64,000 nucleotides of DNA from Tribonema minus. Its lineage: Eukaryota; Sar; Xanthophyceae; Tribonematales; Tribonemataceae. The stretch is from the NCBI GenBank assembly GCA_017506865.1, contig JAFCMP010000179.1, forward strand, positions 496,001 to 560,000. Reading direction: 5' to 3'. This document shows positions 34,103-42,844 of this stretch, piece after piece (the first letter of the stretch is position 1; each line of letters opens with the position of its first letter). The notes below the pieces were generated by a model that did no database searches, was not told where the DNA came from, and saw only the letters and a program-made list of their open reading frames with translations. The position numbers were made by a program, and so were the translations under genes.

Positions 34103-34462
34103 ATGTACTGTGTGCGAAGAATGCTGAGCCTTATGCTTTTGCTCATGGCAGTCAATGCAAGCTTCTTAAGGTTTGGCAAAGTGATGGTGTGCCCTAACGG
34201 ACAGGACTCATGTGGGCGGTACATTAACGTTGATGGCTGGTTCGATGACTTCATATGCTGTGAGCAGAGCCAATTTTGTGATGATGACGGCCCCGGCGGG
34301 AGCGGTGTGTACTCATCATGCTTCTACGATTCATGTAGTGACGTCCAGTGCCAAAATGGTGGCGACTGCCAGGACGTTGGCGCCTGGTGGGGGGATGCAG
34401 GAAAGTTTCAATGCGTCTGTCCGCCGCACACACAAGGATGGCAATGCGAGTACGAAACATGA
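34103..34462 (+). CDS. Secreted EGF-like protein
   Basis: 119 residues. Residues ~8-20 (MLSLMLLLMAVNAS) form a signal peptide, with either the ATG at 34103 or 34124 as start. The mature part is Cys-rich: an N-terminal region (CPNGQDSCGR, CCEQSQFCDD) and a C-terminal EGF-like domain with C-Q-N-G-G-D-C, then F-Q-C-V-C-P-P-x..G-W-Q-C. EGF domains bind proteins outside the cell. It could be released or sit on the virion to contact the host surface or other particles. The signal is direct from sequence; the role is inference. Confidence 0.82.
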   Translation: MYCVRRMLSLMLLLMAVNASFLRFGKVMVCPNGQDSCGRYINVDGWFDDFICCEQSQFCDDDGPGGSGVYSSCFYDSCSDVQCQNGGDCQDVGAWWGDAGKFQCVCPPHTQGWQCEYET

Positions 34463-34585
34463 TAACAAAAGAGACCAAGCCGCGATTGTGTTGCAATTGT
34501 ATTTTATTGCCAGTATTGCCAGTCACGGCACACGCTGCAGTTATGGCTACTGACCAGCTCTGAGTGCAGCTTCCTTCGCCACTGT

Positions 34586-34899
34586 TCACCAGTAGTAGTC
34601 GTCATCGTCACCATAATGTTCATCATAGTCATCATCATCATCATCATATTCATCATAATCAGGCAAAGGTGCCTCCCTGATGCGCGCTGCAATCTTCGCA
34701 AAGGCCTCCTGCCATGTGTAGATGTGCTGAGGAAGTCCCCAAACACGACCTTGCTCAGTGCCTCAGGTATAGCGAGCATGGGCCCCACCGCTGCCTTCAA
34801 GTTTTGGAGTCTCTCGTTCTTCGCACGTGCTCGACGTGCATGGAGGCTGTTACCCTCTGTTTGCACAATGTGTGTGGGTCCGCTGCCACCAGTTTTCTC
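34586..34899 (-). pseudogene. Frameshifted gene remnant beside transposon copy 2
   Basis: On the minus strand, one frame reads protein-like sequence away from the transposon (HARRARAKNERLQNLKAAVG, then IPEALSKVVFGDFL). Near 34716 the protein-like reading moves to another frame (TWQEAFAKIAARIREAPLPD) and ends in a run of Asp and Tyr before a TGA at 34586-34588. A two-base AC expansion in acatctacacatgg would explain the shift. On the far side of the transposon a minus-strand ATG at 38573 opens a basic frame into the junction. It looks like a gene hit by both a frameshift and the insertion. Confidence 0.4.
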
Positions 34900-34999
34900 C
34901 ATTAGTGTCAACTTAAGGCAAAATGGACTCATCGCCCTCTTCACTCCCGGCTCATTCCCAATATGCTCTTTGACCCCCCAAGGAATGGGTATGTGCAGC

Positions 35000-37279
35000 T
35001 CACTCCTCTTCGTCTGATGACTCGTCGTCTGTGTCGTATGCTGTATCCGCCTGCCTCCTCCGCCGCCTTGTGAAGCGAGCAAAGAACGTCTTCATGATAC
35101 CAGCCACCCCGCCGTCATCTCGATCGAAAGTAGTGAGCGGGCAAAGGGTATTGTTACAAACCCTTATACGTTTGCCGCTCTTTTCTCTGTTCAAGTTTAC
35201 CAACTCTTGCCCGCAAGGGCAGTACTTACTGGACCCCCGCTCATCCCCCATCACCACGCTGCACTCGCAAGCGCAGGCCCGGATGATCATCTTCCTCGGC
35301 ACGCTGACGTGTCCCTTCTTCGCCTTGAAGGACCCGTTGCCGAACACTATGAGCCTCTTGTCCGCTCCCTGGAAACCAGAGAATACAACCTTCTTGATAT
35401 GCTGCGCCTGGCTTTGCAGAGCACGGAAGCGCTCAAACGCCTTGACCTTCCGCACCTTCCGCAGCTTCTCCGCCCAGTACCCGTGTTCGACCCGCTTCCA
35501 TGCTATGCAGTAGCGCACGAGCTCTGACACGTCCGAGGTCCGCTTGCGATATCTCCACACGGTGCGGAGTGCCGATGCGTACTTGGGCTGTTGAGCGCGG
35601 ACCACCGCCTCCTGGTGTGCTGTTTTCTTCCGCCCGGACAGCTTCTTTACCTCTTCCTCGGTGACGACGACGTAGTTGAAAGCAGGCCGATGCTGTAGCG
35701 CTGCTGTAGGGTCCCAGTCTGCGCCGAGGGCGTATATGTTGCAGAGCGGCTTGCAGACGCCAGGATCTACACCTCCTAGCATGGCGTCGTCCAGCACAGT
35801 CCTATCTTCTCCGAAGATGATGCCGTGGTCATTGTAAACCCCCCTGCCCCGCCCGACGACGTCCATTATCCCCTCGTTCTTCGTCCTCAGCTTGTACCCC
35901 GCTTCGTGGAGGTACCTGAGGCCTGGAGGTCCAGGGTTAGTGCCATGTGAGGTCATGAGAGAGAGCTTGATCTGATGTCCGTCAGTTTCGAATGTGGGCG
36001 CCACCATCCATGGGCATTCCGTGACGTCGGGATTGGCGATCGCCTCCATCATGCTCCTTTCGCTGCTCCCTCTGGTAGAGCAACGGAGGCATCTGATGTT
36101 GGCCTTCTTGTTGTAAGGCGACAGGAAAGACCTGTAACCCCACGGTCCCATCTCGATGTTGAGGGAAGGGAAGAGACCCTTCATGGTAGACTTGTCGATG
36201 CGGATGAACACCGCCCGCGGGTTCGCATAAGGCAAGGGGGCTACTATCTTTGGAGGCGCCTTTCGTGTGAAGTTAGTGTCTATGAACTTTTTCCTTCCCT
36301 GCTTACCCTGCTTCCCCGGGTGTAGAGTATTTGCCGCCCTGATGACCATCTCAAACCTTCTTCGCGGCTCGTCGATGTACTCCCTCTGCAAGTTGAACCA
36401 GTGACGTATTTGCTCAGTCACGCCGTCCACCGCCCTGGCTCTCTCGCAGAATGTGATTATGTCGAGCCTATAGATGATGTCATCGAATCCCAGCCCTATG
36501 AGGGCGGCCACCACGTCCGCAGCGGACGAGGGGCCCCGTGACATGAAGGCGATGAGCTGCTGCACCTTGCCAGAAAATATCTTATCCGCCATGTCGCTGT
36601 GGTGGGGGCGTATCACATCTCTGAACACCCAGTTTGCGATGGCCTTGACGCGCTTCTGATAGTGCTCTTTCATCCGTGTCATGGTCGCAGTCCACAGCTT
36701 CTTGGCCTGGTCGTTCTTGATCTCTTTGGTGTTTGGAGGAGCTTGCAAAGAGCCGATCCCTGTGAGAGATTTGAACTGGCTGAACTGTTGCGACAGGGGG
36801 TTAGATTGAGAAGGGTAGCAAAAGGCGTCAAAGCAGCTTCTGAAGAAGGCAGCATCGATCGTACGCATGACCTGTCCTTGCGCGTTCAGGCTTTGGGTGA
36901 TGACGAACTGGCTGAACAGGGAAGCGTAAACCCTGAGCCTTGAGAAGTAGCTAGTCAGCTCAGATAGTTTGTCCAGTATGTCCGCCTTCTCTCTGACATC
37001 CGCTACGACGGCTTTGAGACCTATGGTCACCACTCTGTAGCGGACGTCGAGCTCTTTGCCCCTCTGGCGCTCAAAGGCTCGCAGGAACAGCTCCTCTCGG
37101 TCCTGGGATTCGCTGTACAGCTCTGCATTGTCGCCTGTGGTCTTCTGGACCGCCCGTCTGCCAAAGGCCTTCAGAAGGCGGTTGCGGCAGTTGTCTACGG
37201 TGGTGTCATTCTTCCTCTGCTTGCGCGCAGCTGCTATCTCATCTTTAGTGAGAAGCTGCCGCTTCGGCTTTGGCGGCAT
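35000..37279 (-). CDS. Fanzor (eukaryotic TnpB homologue), copy 2
   Basis: 759 residues from ATG 37279, the same length as copy 1. It differs at scattered positions, most densely in the stretch corresponding to residues 150-185 of copy 1, where NPLSQQFSQF is followed by KSLTGIGSLQAPPNTKE rather than TSLTGITSFPAPAHTNE. All catalytic and zinc-binding residues named for copy 1 are kept (VDPGVC, GDERGSSKYCPCG, DRDDGG). The tail ends ESSDEEE. Both proteins should be active as nucleases if expressed with a guide RNA. Confidence 0.92.
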   Translation of the reverse strand: MPPKPKRQLLTKDEIAAARKQRKNDTTVDNCRNRLLKAFGRRAVQKTTGDNAELYSESQDREELFLRAFERQRGKELDVRYRVVTIGLKAVVADVREKADILDKLSELTSYFSRLRVYASLFSQFVITQSLNAQGQVMRTIDAAFFRSCFDAFCYPSQSNPLSQQFSQFKSLTGIGSLQAPPNTKEIKNDQAKKLWTATMTRMKEHYQKRVKAIANWVFRDVIRPHHSDMADKIFSGKVQQLIAFMSRGPSSAADVVAALIGLGFDDIIYRLDIITFCERARAVDGVTEQIRHWFNLQREYIDEPRRRFEMVIRAANTLHPGKQGKQGRKKFIDTNFTRKAPPKIVAPLPYANPRAVFIRIDKSTMKGLFPSLNIEMGPWGYRSFLSPYNKKANIRCLRCSTRGSSERSMMEAIANPDVTECPWMVAPTFETDGHQIKLSLMTSHGTNPGPPGLRYLHEAGYKLRTKNEGIMDVVGRGRGVYNDHGIIFGEDRTVLDDAMLGGVDPGVCKPLCNIYALGADWDPTAALQHRPAFNYVVVTEEEVKKLSGRKKTAHQEAVVRAQQPKYASALRTVWRYRKRTSDVSELVRYCIAWKRVEHGYWAEKLRKVRKVKAFERFRALQSQAQHIKKVVFSGFQGADKRLIVFGNGSFKAKKGHVSVPRKMIIRACACECSVVMGDERGSSKYCPCGQELVNLNREKSGKRIRVCNNTLCPLTTFDRDDGGVAGIMKTFFARFTRRRRRQADTAYDTDDESSDEEE

Positions 37280-37435
37280 GCACGAGAGGTTGTGATGGGT
37301 GTGGCTGTGACAGTGGAACAATATAATAAAGTGCACAGGCAGATTCAAGCTCACGAATCTCCGGTAATATGGCTGATCACGAATCTCCGGTAAATAATTC
37401 TTGAATCCTTGACCTTGAATTCAGAGTGTATGACG

Positions 37436-38443
37436 TTACCTGTTTCTGCCACGCATGGATCCGCCATGATCGTAATCTGCATCCCAATATGAGGTTGGCT
37501 CGTGTGCCCTCAAGACTCTTGCAAATCCTCTGAGCTTCAGCCCGACCTCTGAGCAAGCCATCATCACCACAGTGACCTTCCTGACGGCGTCAACTGTGGT
37601 CAGGTAACCCTGTCCTGGCTCAGCACAGTGACTCATGCATACTGTGTCGAACAGAACCCTGGCTTCGATTTCCTGCACATACCCCTCCGGACTTCTAGAG
37701 TGACTTTTCTCCAGGTTCAGTGTGCTCTTCAGGCGTTTGAAACTCAACTCCACTCTCCATCTCATCTGGTACAGCATCTTGACTTTCGAAACAGTTGATT
37801 CGAAATTTGTGGCGCATACGTATTTGACACCGTCAATGTAGTATTTGTACAGCCACATTGGTGTGATGATCCCATCAGCGATGAGCACTACCTTCCTGTA
37901 CGTACATCCTTGCCTGAAGAAGAACTTGACAGATCTGCAAGCATTTTCCCTGACTCTAAAAACTGCTTTCAGACCCTTTCCGTTTGCACTACGCAGCATT
38001 GCAAGAGAGAAGTATCCCCTATCGAACAGCATGGTGTCACCCCTGGACAATCTATTCATGTGCAGCACCGCACATGCTCTTTCATTGAAGCTTTGTGAGG
38101 TGCACAGGTCAAAGCAGGTGCGAGAGTCAACATCAAGCGCAGATGAGAGCAGCATTAGACGGCGAGCTTCCGTTCGGTTGGAGGTTGTCTTACATCCATA
38201 ACGAGCGAATGAGGGGTGCACCCGTACCTTTGAACCATCGATGGCGACGATTCTAGAGCCTTTGGTGCATGGATTTTGTAGGCTGTAGTTGAGCTCCTTG
38301 AAGTACCCTGCAGGTATCTTCATACGTGCTTTGGACAAGGCCTGGTGCGTGTACTCAGCGTAGTCCCTCGGTAGCACATGCCTCAAACCTCTGTTGTCGA
38401 TAGAAGACGAAATCTGCATACAAGGATTTGAACATGTGTGCAT
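37436..38443 (-). CDS. IS4-type DDE transposase, copy 2, full length
   Basis: 335 residues from ATG 38443 (MHTCSNPC). It has the D, D and Y-(2)-R-(3)-E-(6)-K motifs of the IS4 family (VAIDGSKV, MLFDRGYF, YQMRWRVELSFKRLK). The N-terminal ~30 residues that copy 1 lacks are present here. C-terminal differences from copy 1 (RVLRAHEPTSYWDADYDHGG) are near the end. It would cut at the ~19-bp ends; the 8-bp target duplication in both copies shows the staggered cut of this enzyme type in this genome. Confidence 0.92.
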   Translation of the reverse strand: MHTCSNPCMQISSSIDNRGLRHVLPRDYAEYTHQALSKARMKIPAGYFKELNYSLQNPCTKGSRIVAIDGSKVRVHPSFARYGCKTTSNRTEARRLMLLSSALDVDSRTCFDLCTSQSFNERACAVLHMNRLSRGDTMLFDRGYFSLAMLRSANGKGLKAVFRVRENACRSVKFFFRQGCTYRKVVLIADGIITPMWLYKYYIDGVKYVCATNFESTVSKVKMLYQMRWRVELSFKRLKSTLNLEKSHSRSPEGYVQEIEARVLFDTVCMSHCAEPGQGYLTTVDAVRKVTVVMMACSEVGLKLRGFARVLRAHEPTSYWDADYDHGGSMRGRNR

Positions 38444-38505
38444 CGTGATCAAGGCAATATATATTAAGTTGACAGACACCTTAAGTTGACAGTAGTGGTT
38501 TTCTC

Positions 38506-39009
38506 ACTGAGACTGCCCGTCTCTTCTTGCGCAGGATGACGGACCGGATACGGCGGCGCACTGCAGCTGTCATGACACTGTGTATGGCGTGTGGTGAGTG
38601 AGGCCTGATGCAATGTTAATGACACACAATAAATAAGGATTCGGGATTAAATACAGGGATTCGGGATCAAAATCGAAAGGAGGTAAGTGTTGGGAGCGGG
38701 GTCAAATCGAAGGACGAATCTCTGCATTTGCCACGAATCAGATTGGCTAAATCGAAAAGTGAACCTGTAAGGTTCTTCGAAAAATGAACCTGTATAGTTG
38801 ACCACCGCAGAATGCTGCTGCTGTCGGTGTACACCTGTACTTTTAATTTGCTGCAGCTGTGAAGCTCACTACTAGGTGGTTCTAACACTGGTGGATTCGA
38901 TAGTGAATTTCAAAAAAAGTACATTATGCACGAATCGGTTGATTCGACCATCAAGTTCGAATTGCTCGCACAGCTCACTGTGCAGCTCACATTGAGCACA
39001 TCTACAAAC
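38506..39009. other. Intergenic stretch with GATTCG-type words
   Basis: About 500 bases between the transposon and the next gene. It contains direct repeats of gattcggga at ~38639-38670, a repeated tgaacctgta (~38760 and ~38786), and several GATTC/GAATC words. A minus frame (38667-38888) exists but has no protein-like features. Nearest the transposon is the likely 5' remnant of the gene broken by its insertion. Confidence 0.5.
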
Positions 39010-39297
39010 ATGACTGGGAAAGATTACACAGAGGCTTTGTACAATGAGTACATCAAATTAGGGGGCCGCCTCAACTGCACAAGATTATGTGAGCTACTGA
39101 AGCATTTCTTCGCATACGTCATGCCGGCATGCATGGGGGAGTGTGAGTACTCGGTGACTGCTCCAGATGGTAATAAAGTTGTTATCGAAGACCGCTGCGG
39201 CGCAATGCTCAAGTTCACACAGCACTACCTTGAGGGAAACTTTGCGGAGGCGCAGCGCATTTTCAATACTGTTGATAATGTTGTCGGATGCACGTAA
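39010..39297 (+). CDS. Small protein, function unknown
   Basis: 95 residues from ATG 39010 (MTGKDYTEAL); the frame is open back to 38926, but that leader lies in repeat-like sequence. It is helical with a Cys-rich middle (CTRLCELLKHFFAYVMPACMGEC) and a beta-like SVTAPDGNKVVIEDRCGAM. No family recognised. The following gene on the other strand converges with it. Confidence 0.55.
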   Translation: MTGKDYTEALYNEYIKLGGRLNCTRLCELLKHFFAYVMPACMGECEYSVTAPDGNKVVIEDRCGAMLKFTQHYLEGNFAEAQRIFNTVDNVVGCT

Positions 39298-39368
39298 ATG
39301 ACAATTGAAAGACCCTGTGTTATGCATGCCGTGTGTCGTTGTATTGTCAAACTTTACTGTGCACTACA

Positions 39369-39614
39369 CTACTTTAGTTTAAGAGCTTTCATGAGTTTCT
39401 TGTTGCGATGCGTTGTGCGGTTAGCGGTGACCGCTGGCCTGAGATCTTTTAGCTTCTTGACTTCAATGCCCCTATCCTTTCTGATCATGAACCTCTGTAA
39501 GTTGTCAGAGTCTCTCTGGGTTTTCAGGCTCACTTTTGTCACCGGACGTGCACTCTTGAGCGGCACGGACCCCCTTGTCGAAACGTTCCTCTCTCGAATG
39601 GTGAGGGAAAACAT
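39369..39614 (-). CDS. Small basic protein
   Basis: 81 residues, ATG 39614, with Arg and Lys spread along the chain and a basic C-terminus (TTHRNKKLMKALKLK). A TATA-like taatatattg lies on the minus strand at ~39655-39664, upstream of the start, which favours this frame over the hydrophobic 122-codon frame on the plus strand (39298-39666). Nucleic-acid binding is plausible from composition only. Confidence 0.5.
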   Translation of the reverse strand: MFSLTIRERNVSTRGSVPLKSARPVTKVSLKTQRDSDNLQRFMIRKDRGIEVKKLKDLRPAVTANRTTHRNKKLMKALKLK

Positions 39615-39690
39615 GATGTATGGTTGTGATGCGATGGATCGCTCTTACATAGTGACAATATATTAAACTGCACACAGTAAATTCAGCAAA

Positions 39691-40998
39691 TTAACCGATC
39701 TCTATATTGATCTCATCGTCATTGTCATCATCCATGTCATGGTTTTGTGCTTCTGAGAAGATGTTGTGGAGGAGGATGTTATTCGATGCAAATGCCATGT
39801 CAGTAGGCGACTGTCCGGCAAGGTTGCGTGTATAGCGGCATATGGCATCGCATGCGGCTACATATGTCTTTGTAAAGTTGACATTCTGGTGTTTCACAGA
39901 CACATGCAGCGGATTCTCTCCCTGAAAATCTGTTGTGCTGAGGTTTTGAGATGCTTGGATCAATAACGTGGTGATGGCAGCAGGAGCCGAGCGTGCTGCA
40001 ATGTGCAGCGGCGTCTGACCCAACAGGTTTGCCAGATCGGCTGACGCTGAATGACACATTAGCGTGTACACCATAGCCACGTCATTGAGCCTCGTTGAAA
40101 AGTGCAGTGCGCTTTCCGATGCGTTGTCTGTGGCATCAACGTGACCGCCTGCAAGGATGAGTTTATTGGCGATGATCGTGTTCTTTGCTAGACTCGCAAA
40201 GTGGAGAGGGGTCTGCCCAAATTGTGTCCGTAAGCGGGGATTGGCTCCAGCTGTCAGCAGTATGCTCACTGCCTCAGCATCACCACGAGCTGTGGCATGG
40301 TGAAGAGCAGTGGTCCCGTCCTCACATCGAATGTGCACGACACGCTGATAGTTCTGTATCCTCTCGCGCATGCCTCCGTAGTCGCTGTCTGCTAGGCAGT
40401 CCATCAAGCAGTCCAACTCTTCTTCAGGGTCAAAGTCAGTTCCACGCGAAGAACCATCATGAATGCCAATCGGGTTGCCTGCTGTGCCTAGTGTAGCTGG
40501 CATTGTAGGTGTGATTACCGGTGGCTGACCTGCATTCAGTGCTGGCATGTTTATTAAGCCAAACAAGTTTTCGGTGAGACGCAATGCGTTTTGTGCAAAG
40601 GCTGCATTTGCAACAGCGGTACCGCCCCCTGCTCCTACCATATTCTCCATACCTGGCAGGTTGAATACACTGAAGGACATGGACTCTGTGGCATTTCGTG
40701 GAGCATTTGGCACGTTGGCATTAGCTGGCTGCTGTGGTACCACTGGTTGACCGACGCCCGGTACAGGCATCAGCGGCGTTCTGCAGTTGGGACAAGTCGT
40801 CGGATTACCCCGCCTGCTTTGAGTCTGATTCCATCTCAGCAGGCAGGCCAAGTGGAACGCGTGACCGCAGTTCGTGGTCACCATCGCACCAGTCGACAAC
40901 TGACATATAGGGCATGGCTCGGGCAAGGGTGGTGATGCGTCTGCATCAGCGTCTGCTGCTGCGTTCACGGAAACTGCAGGGCTGGTCTCCTCCGACAT
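39691..40998 (-). CDS. RING-H2 and ankyrin-repeat protein
   Basis: 435 residues. The N-terminal RING-H2 has all eight ligands: C29, C32, C44, H46, H49, C52, C69, C72. A low-complexity Pro/Asn/Ala linker follows (~75-200), then at least five ankyrin repeats (~225-400) with the typical G-x-T-x-L-H-x-A, A-N-P-R-x-R, G-Q-T-P-L-H and N-x-x-G-E-N-P-L-H-x-S turns. The end is acidic (DMDDDNDDEINIE). It is probably a ubiquitin ligase with the ankyrin array as the target binder, a layout common in large DNA viruses. Confidence 0.92.
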   Translation of the reverse strand: MSEETSPAVSVNAAADADADASPPLPEPCPICQLSTGAMVTTNCGHAFHLACLLRWNQTQSRRGNPTTCPNCRTPLMPVPGVGQPVVPQQPANANVPNAPRNATESMSFSVFNLPGMENMVGAGGGTAVANAAFAQNALRLTENLFGLINMPALNAGQPPVITPTMPATLGTAGNPIGIHDGSSRGTDFDPEEELDCLMDCLADSDYGGMRERIQNYQRVVHIRCEDGTTALHHATARGDAEAVSILLTAGANPRLRTQFGQTPLHFASLAKNTIIANKLILAGGHVDATDNASESALHFSTRLNDVAMVYTLMCHSASADLANLLGQTPLHIAARSAPAAITTLLIQASQNLSTTDFQGENPLHVSVKHQNVNFTKTYVAACDAICRYTRNLAGQSPTDMAFASNNILLHNIFSEAQNHDMDDDNDDEINIEIG

Positions 40999-41096
40999 GT
41001 CCTGCTCAATTATGCGGTTGCGCTATCATAACATTTTATTTGTGTCTCACTGCACACTTTGCTGTTCTTTTTGTTGCTCTGGTATCGTAAGCTTCG

Positions 41097-42092
41097 ATGC
41101 ACTACCTCTACAGGTTCTTCAGCACCTTCACGGGGCGTACGTCACAGCAAGCATTCAACACATGGATGTCCTCGCACGCACCGAAGCGGGGAGACGTCCG
41201 CAACAGGAGAGCTTTGCACTTGCAGCACATTGAGTGTGCCGGGTACTCAGGTTGCTCTATCGATGAAGCTTGCCGTAGCTTCTTCTTTCAAGTGTTGGGA
41301 GTAGCAGAGACGGGGCGAGGGCAGAAATTCACTGTATGTGATGCAGCAGCTCTTAAGCTGAGTCACACTCTCAGGTTTTGCGTCAATGGTATGAGAAATC
41401 GAGGGAGCTATGGAATTGTATTGAGTGGGTTGACTCTGCAAGGTGAGCATGTGGTCATTAAAGTGTCCAACTTGAGCCCCGGGAAGGGCGTTACAGTGCA
41501 CGGGGATGAGTGGTTTCCCACCAAGGTATCGAACTTTGAGCACGAAGTGAACATGCTAGCAGCCCTCAATCTGTGTATGCAAGGTGCTATCCCGCAGCTG
41601 CTCGAGTCAGGCATACTTAAGGCAGGGCCAAGGGCCGTGTTCGGCACCATGCTGTTGGAGGACGTTGGCACTGTCAATCTGCACACGTACCTGTCTAGCA
41701 AAACCAGTACGGATCACATGCGCTTGATGGTAGTGCGTATGTGCGGCGCAGCGCTGCGTGAGTTTCACGGCAAAGGCTTCTGTCACGGCGACCTCCACAC
41801 CGGCAACGTCATGGTGTGTAGTGGCGACTGTATCAAGTTCATTGATTTGGCGAGGTGCATGTTCTCTGACTCTGAGCAGATGAGGCTATTCGACCTTGCA
41901 ATGATTCTAAACGCCATTGATGATGTGAGTGTGCACCACACACAAAGTCTGTGCCATGAGCTACTGTCATCATACCACAGAGGGGGCCCGCATTCTACTT
42001 CAGTAGATGACTACATGATGACAGCAGAGGAACTCAATGAGATGAGGGCTTCTTACACAAGCGCTCTCAAAGCGTGGCGTAAAGGGGCATGA
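41097..42092 (+). CDS. Protein kinase-like protein
   Basis: 331 residues. The catalytic core is intact in outline: Gly-rich region MRNRGSYGIVLSG (~100-112), VVIK (K122), a helix Glu in EHEVNMLAAL, the catalytic loop HGDLHTGN (H230-N237) and FIDLA with the metal-binding Asp at 250. HGD-x-H-x-x-N is the loop type of RIO, ABC1 and aminoglycoside/choline kinase-like families rather than classical HRDLKxxN. The substrate is unknown and could be protein or small molecule. The first ~90 residues form an extra domain. The stop overlaps the start of the small downstream frame. Confidence 0.85.
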   Translation: MHYLYRFFSTFTGRTSQQAFNTWMSSHAPKRGDVRNRRALHLQHIECAGYSGCSIDEACRSFFFQVLGVAETGRGQKFTVCDAAALKLSHTLRFCVNGMRNRGSYGIVLSGLTLQGEHVVIKVSNLSPGKGVTVHGDEWFPTKVSNFEHEVNMLAALNLCMQGAIPQLLESGILKAGPRAVFGTMLLEDVGTVNLHTYLSSKTSTDHMRLMVVRMCGAALREFHGKGFCHGDLHTGNVMVCSGDCIKFIDLARCMFSDSEQMRLFDLAMILNAIDDVSVHHTQSLCHELLSSYHRGGPHSTSVDDYMMTAEELNEMRASYTSALKAWRKGA

Positions 42093-42124
42093 TAAAATGT
42101 TTGATAACTGTCAATAGTACTAGC

Positions 42125-42388
42125 ATGGCCGCATTCGTTAACAAGCTGCCACCTTTCGACATGGACGATGAAATCGAAGAATACATGTGGCTCGTGTACG
42201 ATACAATCACAAAGAGAATCGAAACGGATCAGGTTTTGCTGTTGGATAATCTGAGCTTTAAAGAGTTTGTTAGTGTGTGCTACAAATACACGAGTGAGAG
42301 GCCAGCTTTCATACAGGATGATGTTGAAGGTGACTGGTCAGATGGTGAAGACTCTGAACATGCACTTTTACAAACTACAGAGACGTGA
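42125..42388 (+). CDS. Small acidic protein
   Basis: 87 residues from ATG 42125 (MAAFVNKLPPFDMDDEIEEY); the frame is open back to 42089, overlapping the kinase-like stop, so a slightly longer version is possible. Acidic patches at both ends (DMDDEIEEY, DDVEGDWSDGEDSEH) flank a helical middle with a Cys/Tyr pair. No family recognised. It is probably in one transcription unit with the kinase-like gene. Confidence 0.6.
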   Translation: MAAFVNKLPPFDMDDEIEEYMWLVYDTITKRIETDQVLLLDNLSFKEFVSVCYKYTSERPAFIQDDVEGDWSDGEDSEHALLQTTET

Positions 42389-42844
42389 GCGTGGACACCA
42401 GTTTGCTGCAACTAGGACAACCAGTTGTTCAGTAAATGCCGGCAGATCATGCTGCCCGCAGTACCTGTAGCCAATCACATCCCAAAGACGGTTGCCACCA
42501 GGTGGTAAACAGATCAAAAATTCTTTCACAGTGCAGCACAATGGCGCGCAAAGAAGCATCTGTTGTCTGCTGTTCAAACACATCTCATTGATGCTTAAGT
42601 TCACTTTGCTTACGCACATGCATCAGCCCCTACCATGTGCTCATGTCGCATCTCGTGTTTCATTGGAGCACCGGTGACAGGATGCGTGCGCTGTGCCCAC
42701 TTCATGTTTGTGAGCGGCAACTTCTGGTGGTGTATATATCCCCCACATGCATATACACATGGACTCATCCATTCCGAACGCTGTATAAGAGTAGGTGACA
42801 TGTGAGGCCCACCTGTTTCCGTTGACATGACTCATGTGGGTCTG
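42389..42844. other. Gene-poor stretch with a promoter-like element
   Basis: Short frames only. At 42731-42745 the minus strand reads gggggatatatacacc, close to gggggtatacacac upstream of the EsV-1-7 nuclease gene (50291-50304). On the minus strand it precedes an ATG at 42706 that opens a frame of only 31 codons. This could be the promoter of a tiny gene, an RNA, or the remnant of a lost relative of the modular nucleases. Confidence 0.35.

Larger units (their letters stand above)
34900..38497 (-). mobile_element. Fanzor plus IS4-type transposon, copy 2
   Basis: 3,598 bp. The ends are the same as in copy 1 (CATTAGTGTCAACTTAAGG and CACTACTGTCAACTTAAGG), and a perfect 8-bp target duplication, gttttctc, lies at 34892-34899 and 38498-38505. 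Contents and order match copy 1. It is about 90 bp shorter, mainly because a stretch between the Fanzor and transposase genes and a stretch before the transposase start are absent. Its transposase has a complete ATG start, so this copy is the better candidate for the active one. Confidence 0.93.

Noticed and set aside
34504-35082. 192-codon minus frame across the transposon end
   Set aside because: It starts inside the element and runs through the junction into a degenerate gene; not one protein.
35207-36943. Plus-strand frames opposite the Fanzor genes
   Set aside because: They occur in the same form in both copies as antisense of a conserved coding sequence; no domain or start signal.
38667-38888. 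Minus-strand 73-codon frame
   Set aside because: It sits in GATTCG-rich intergenic sequence and has no protein-like pattern.
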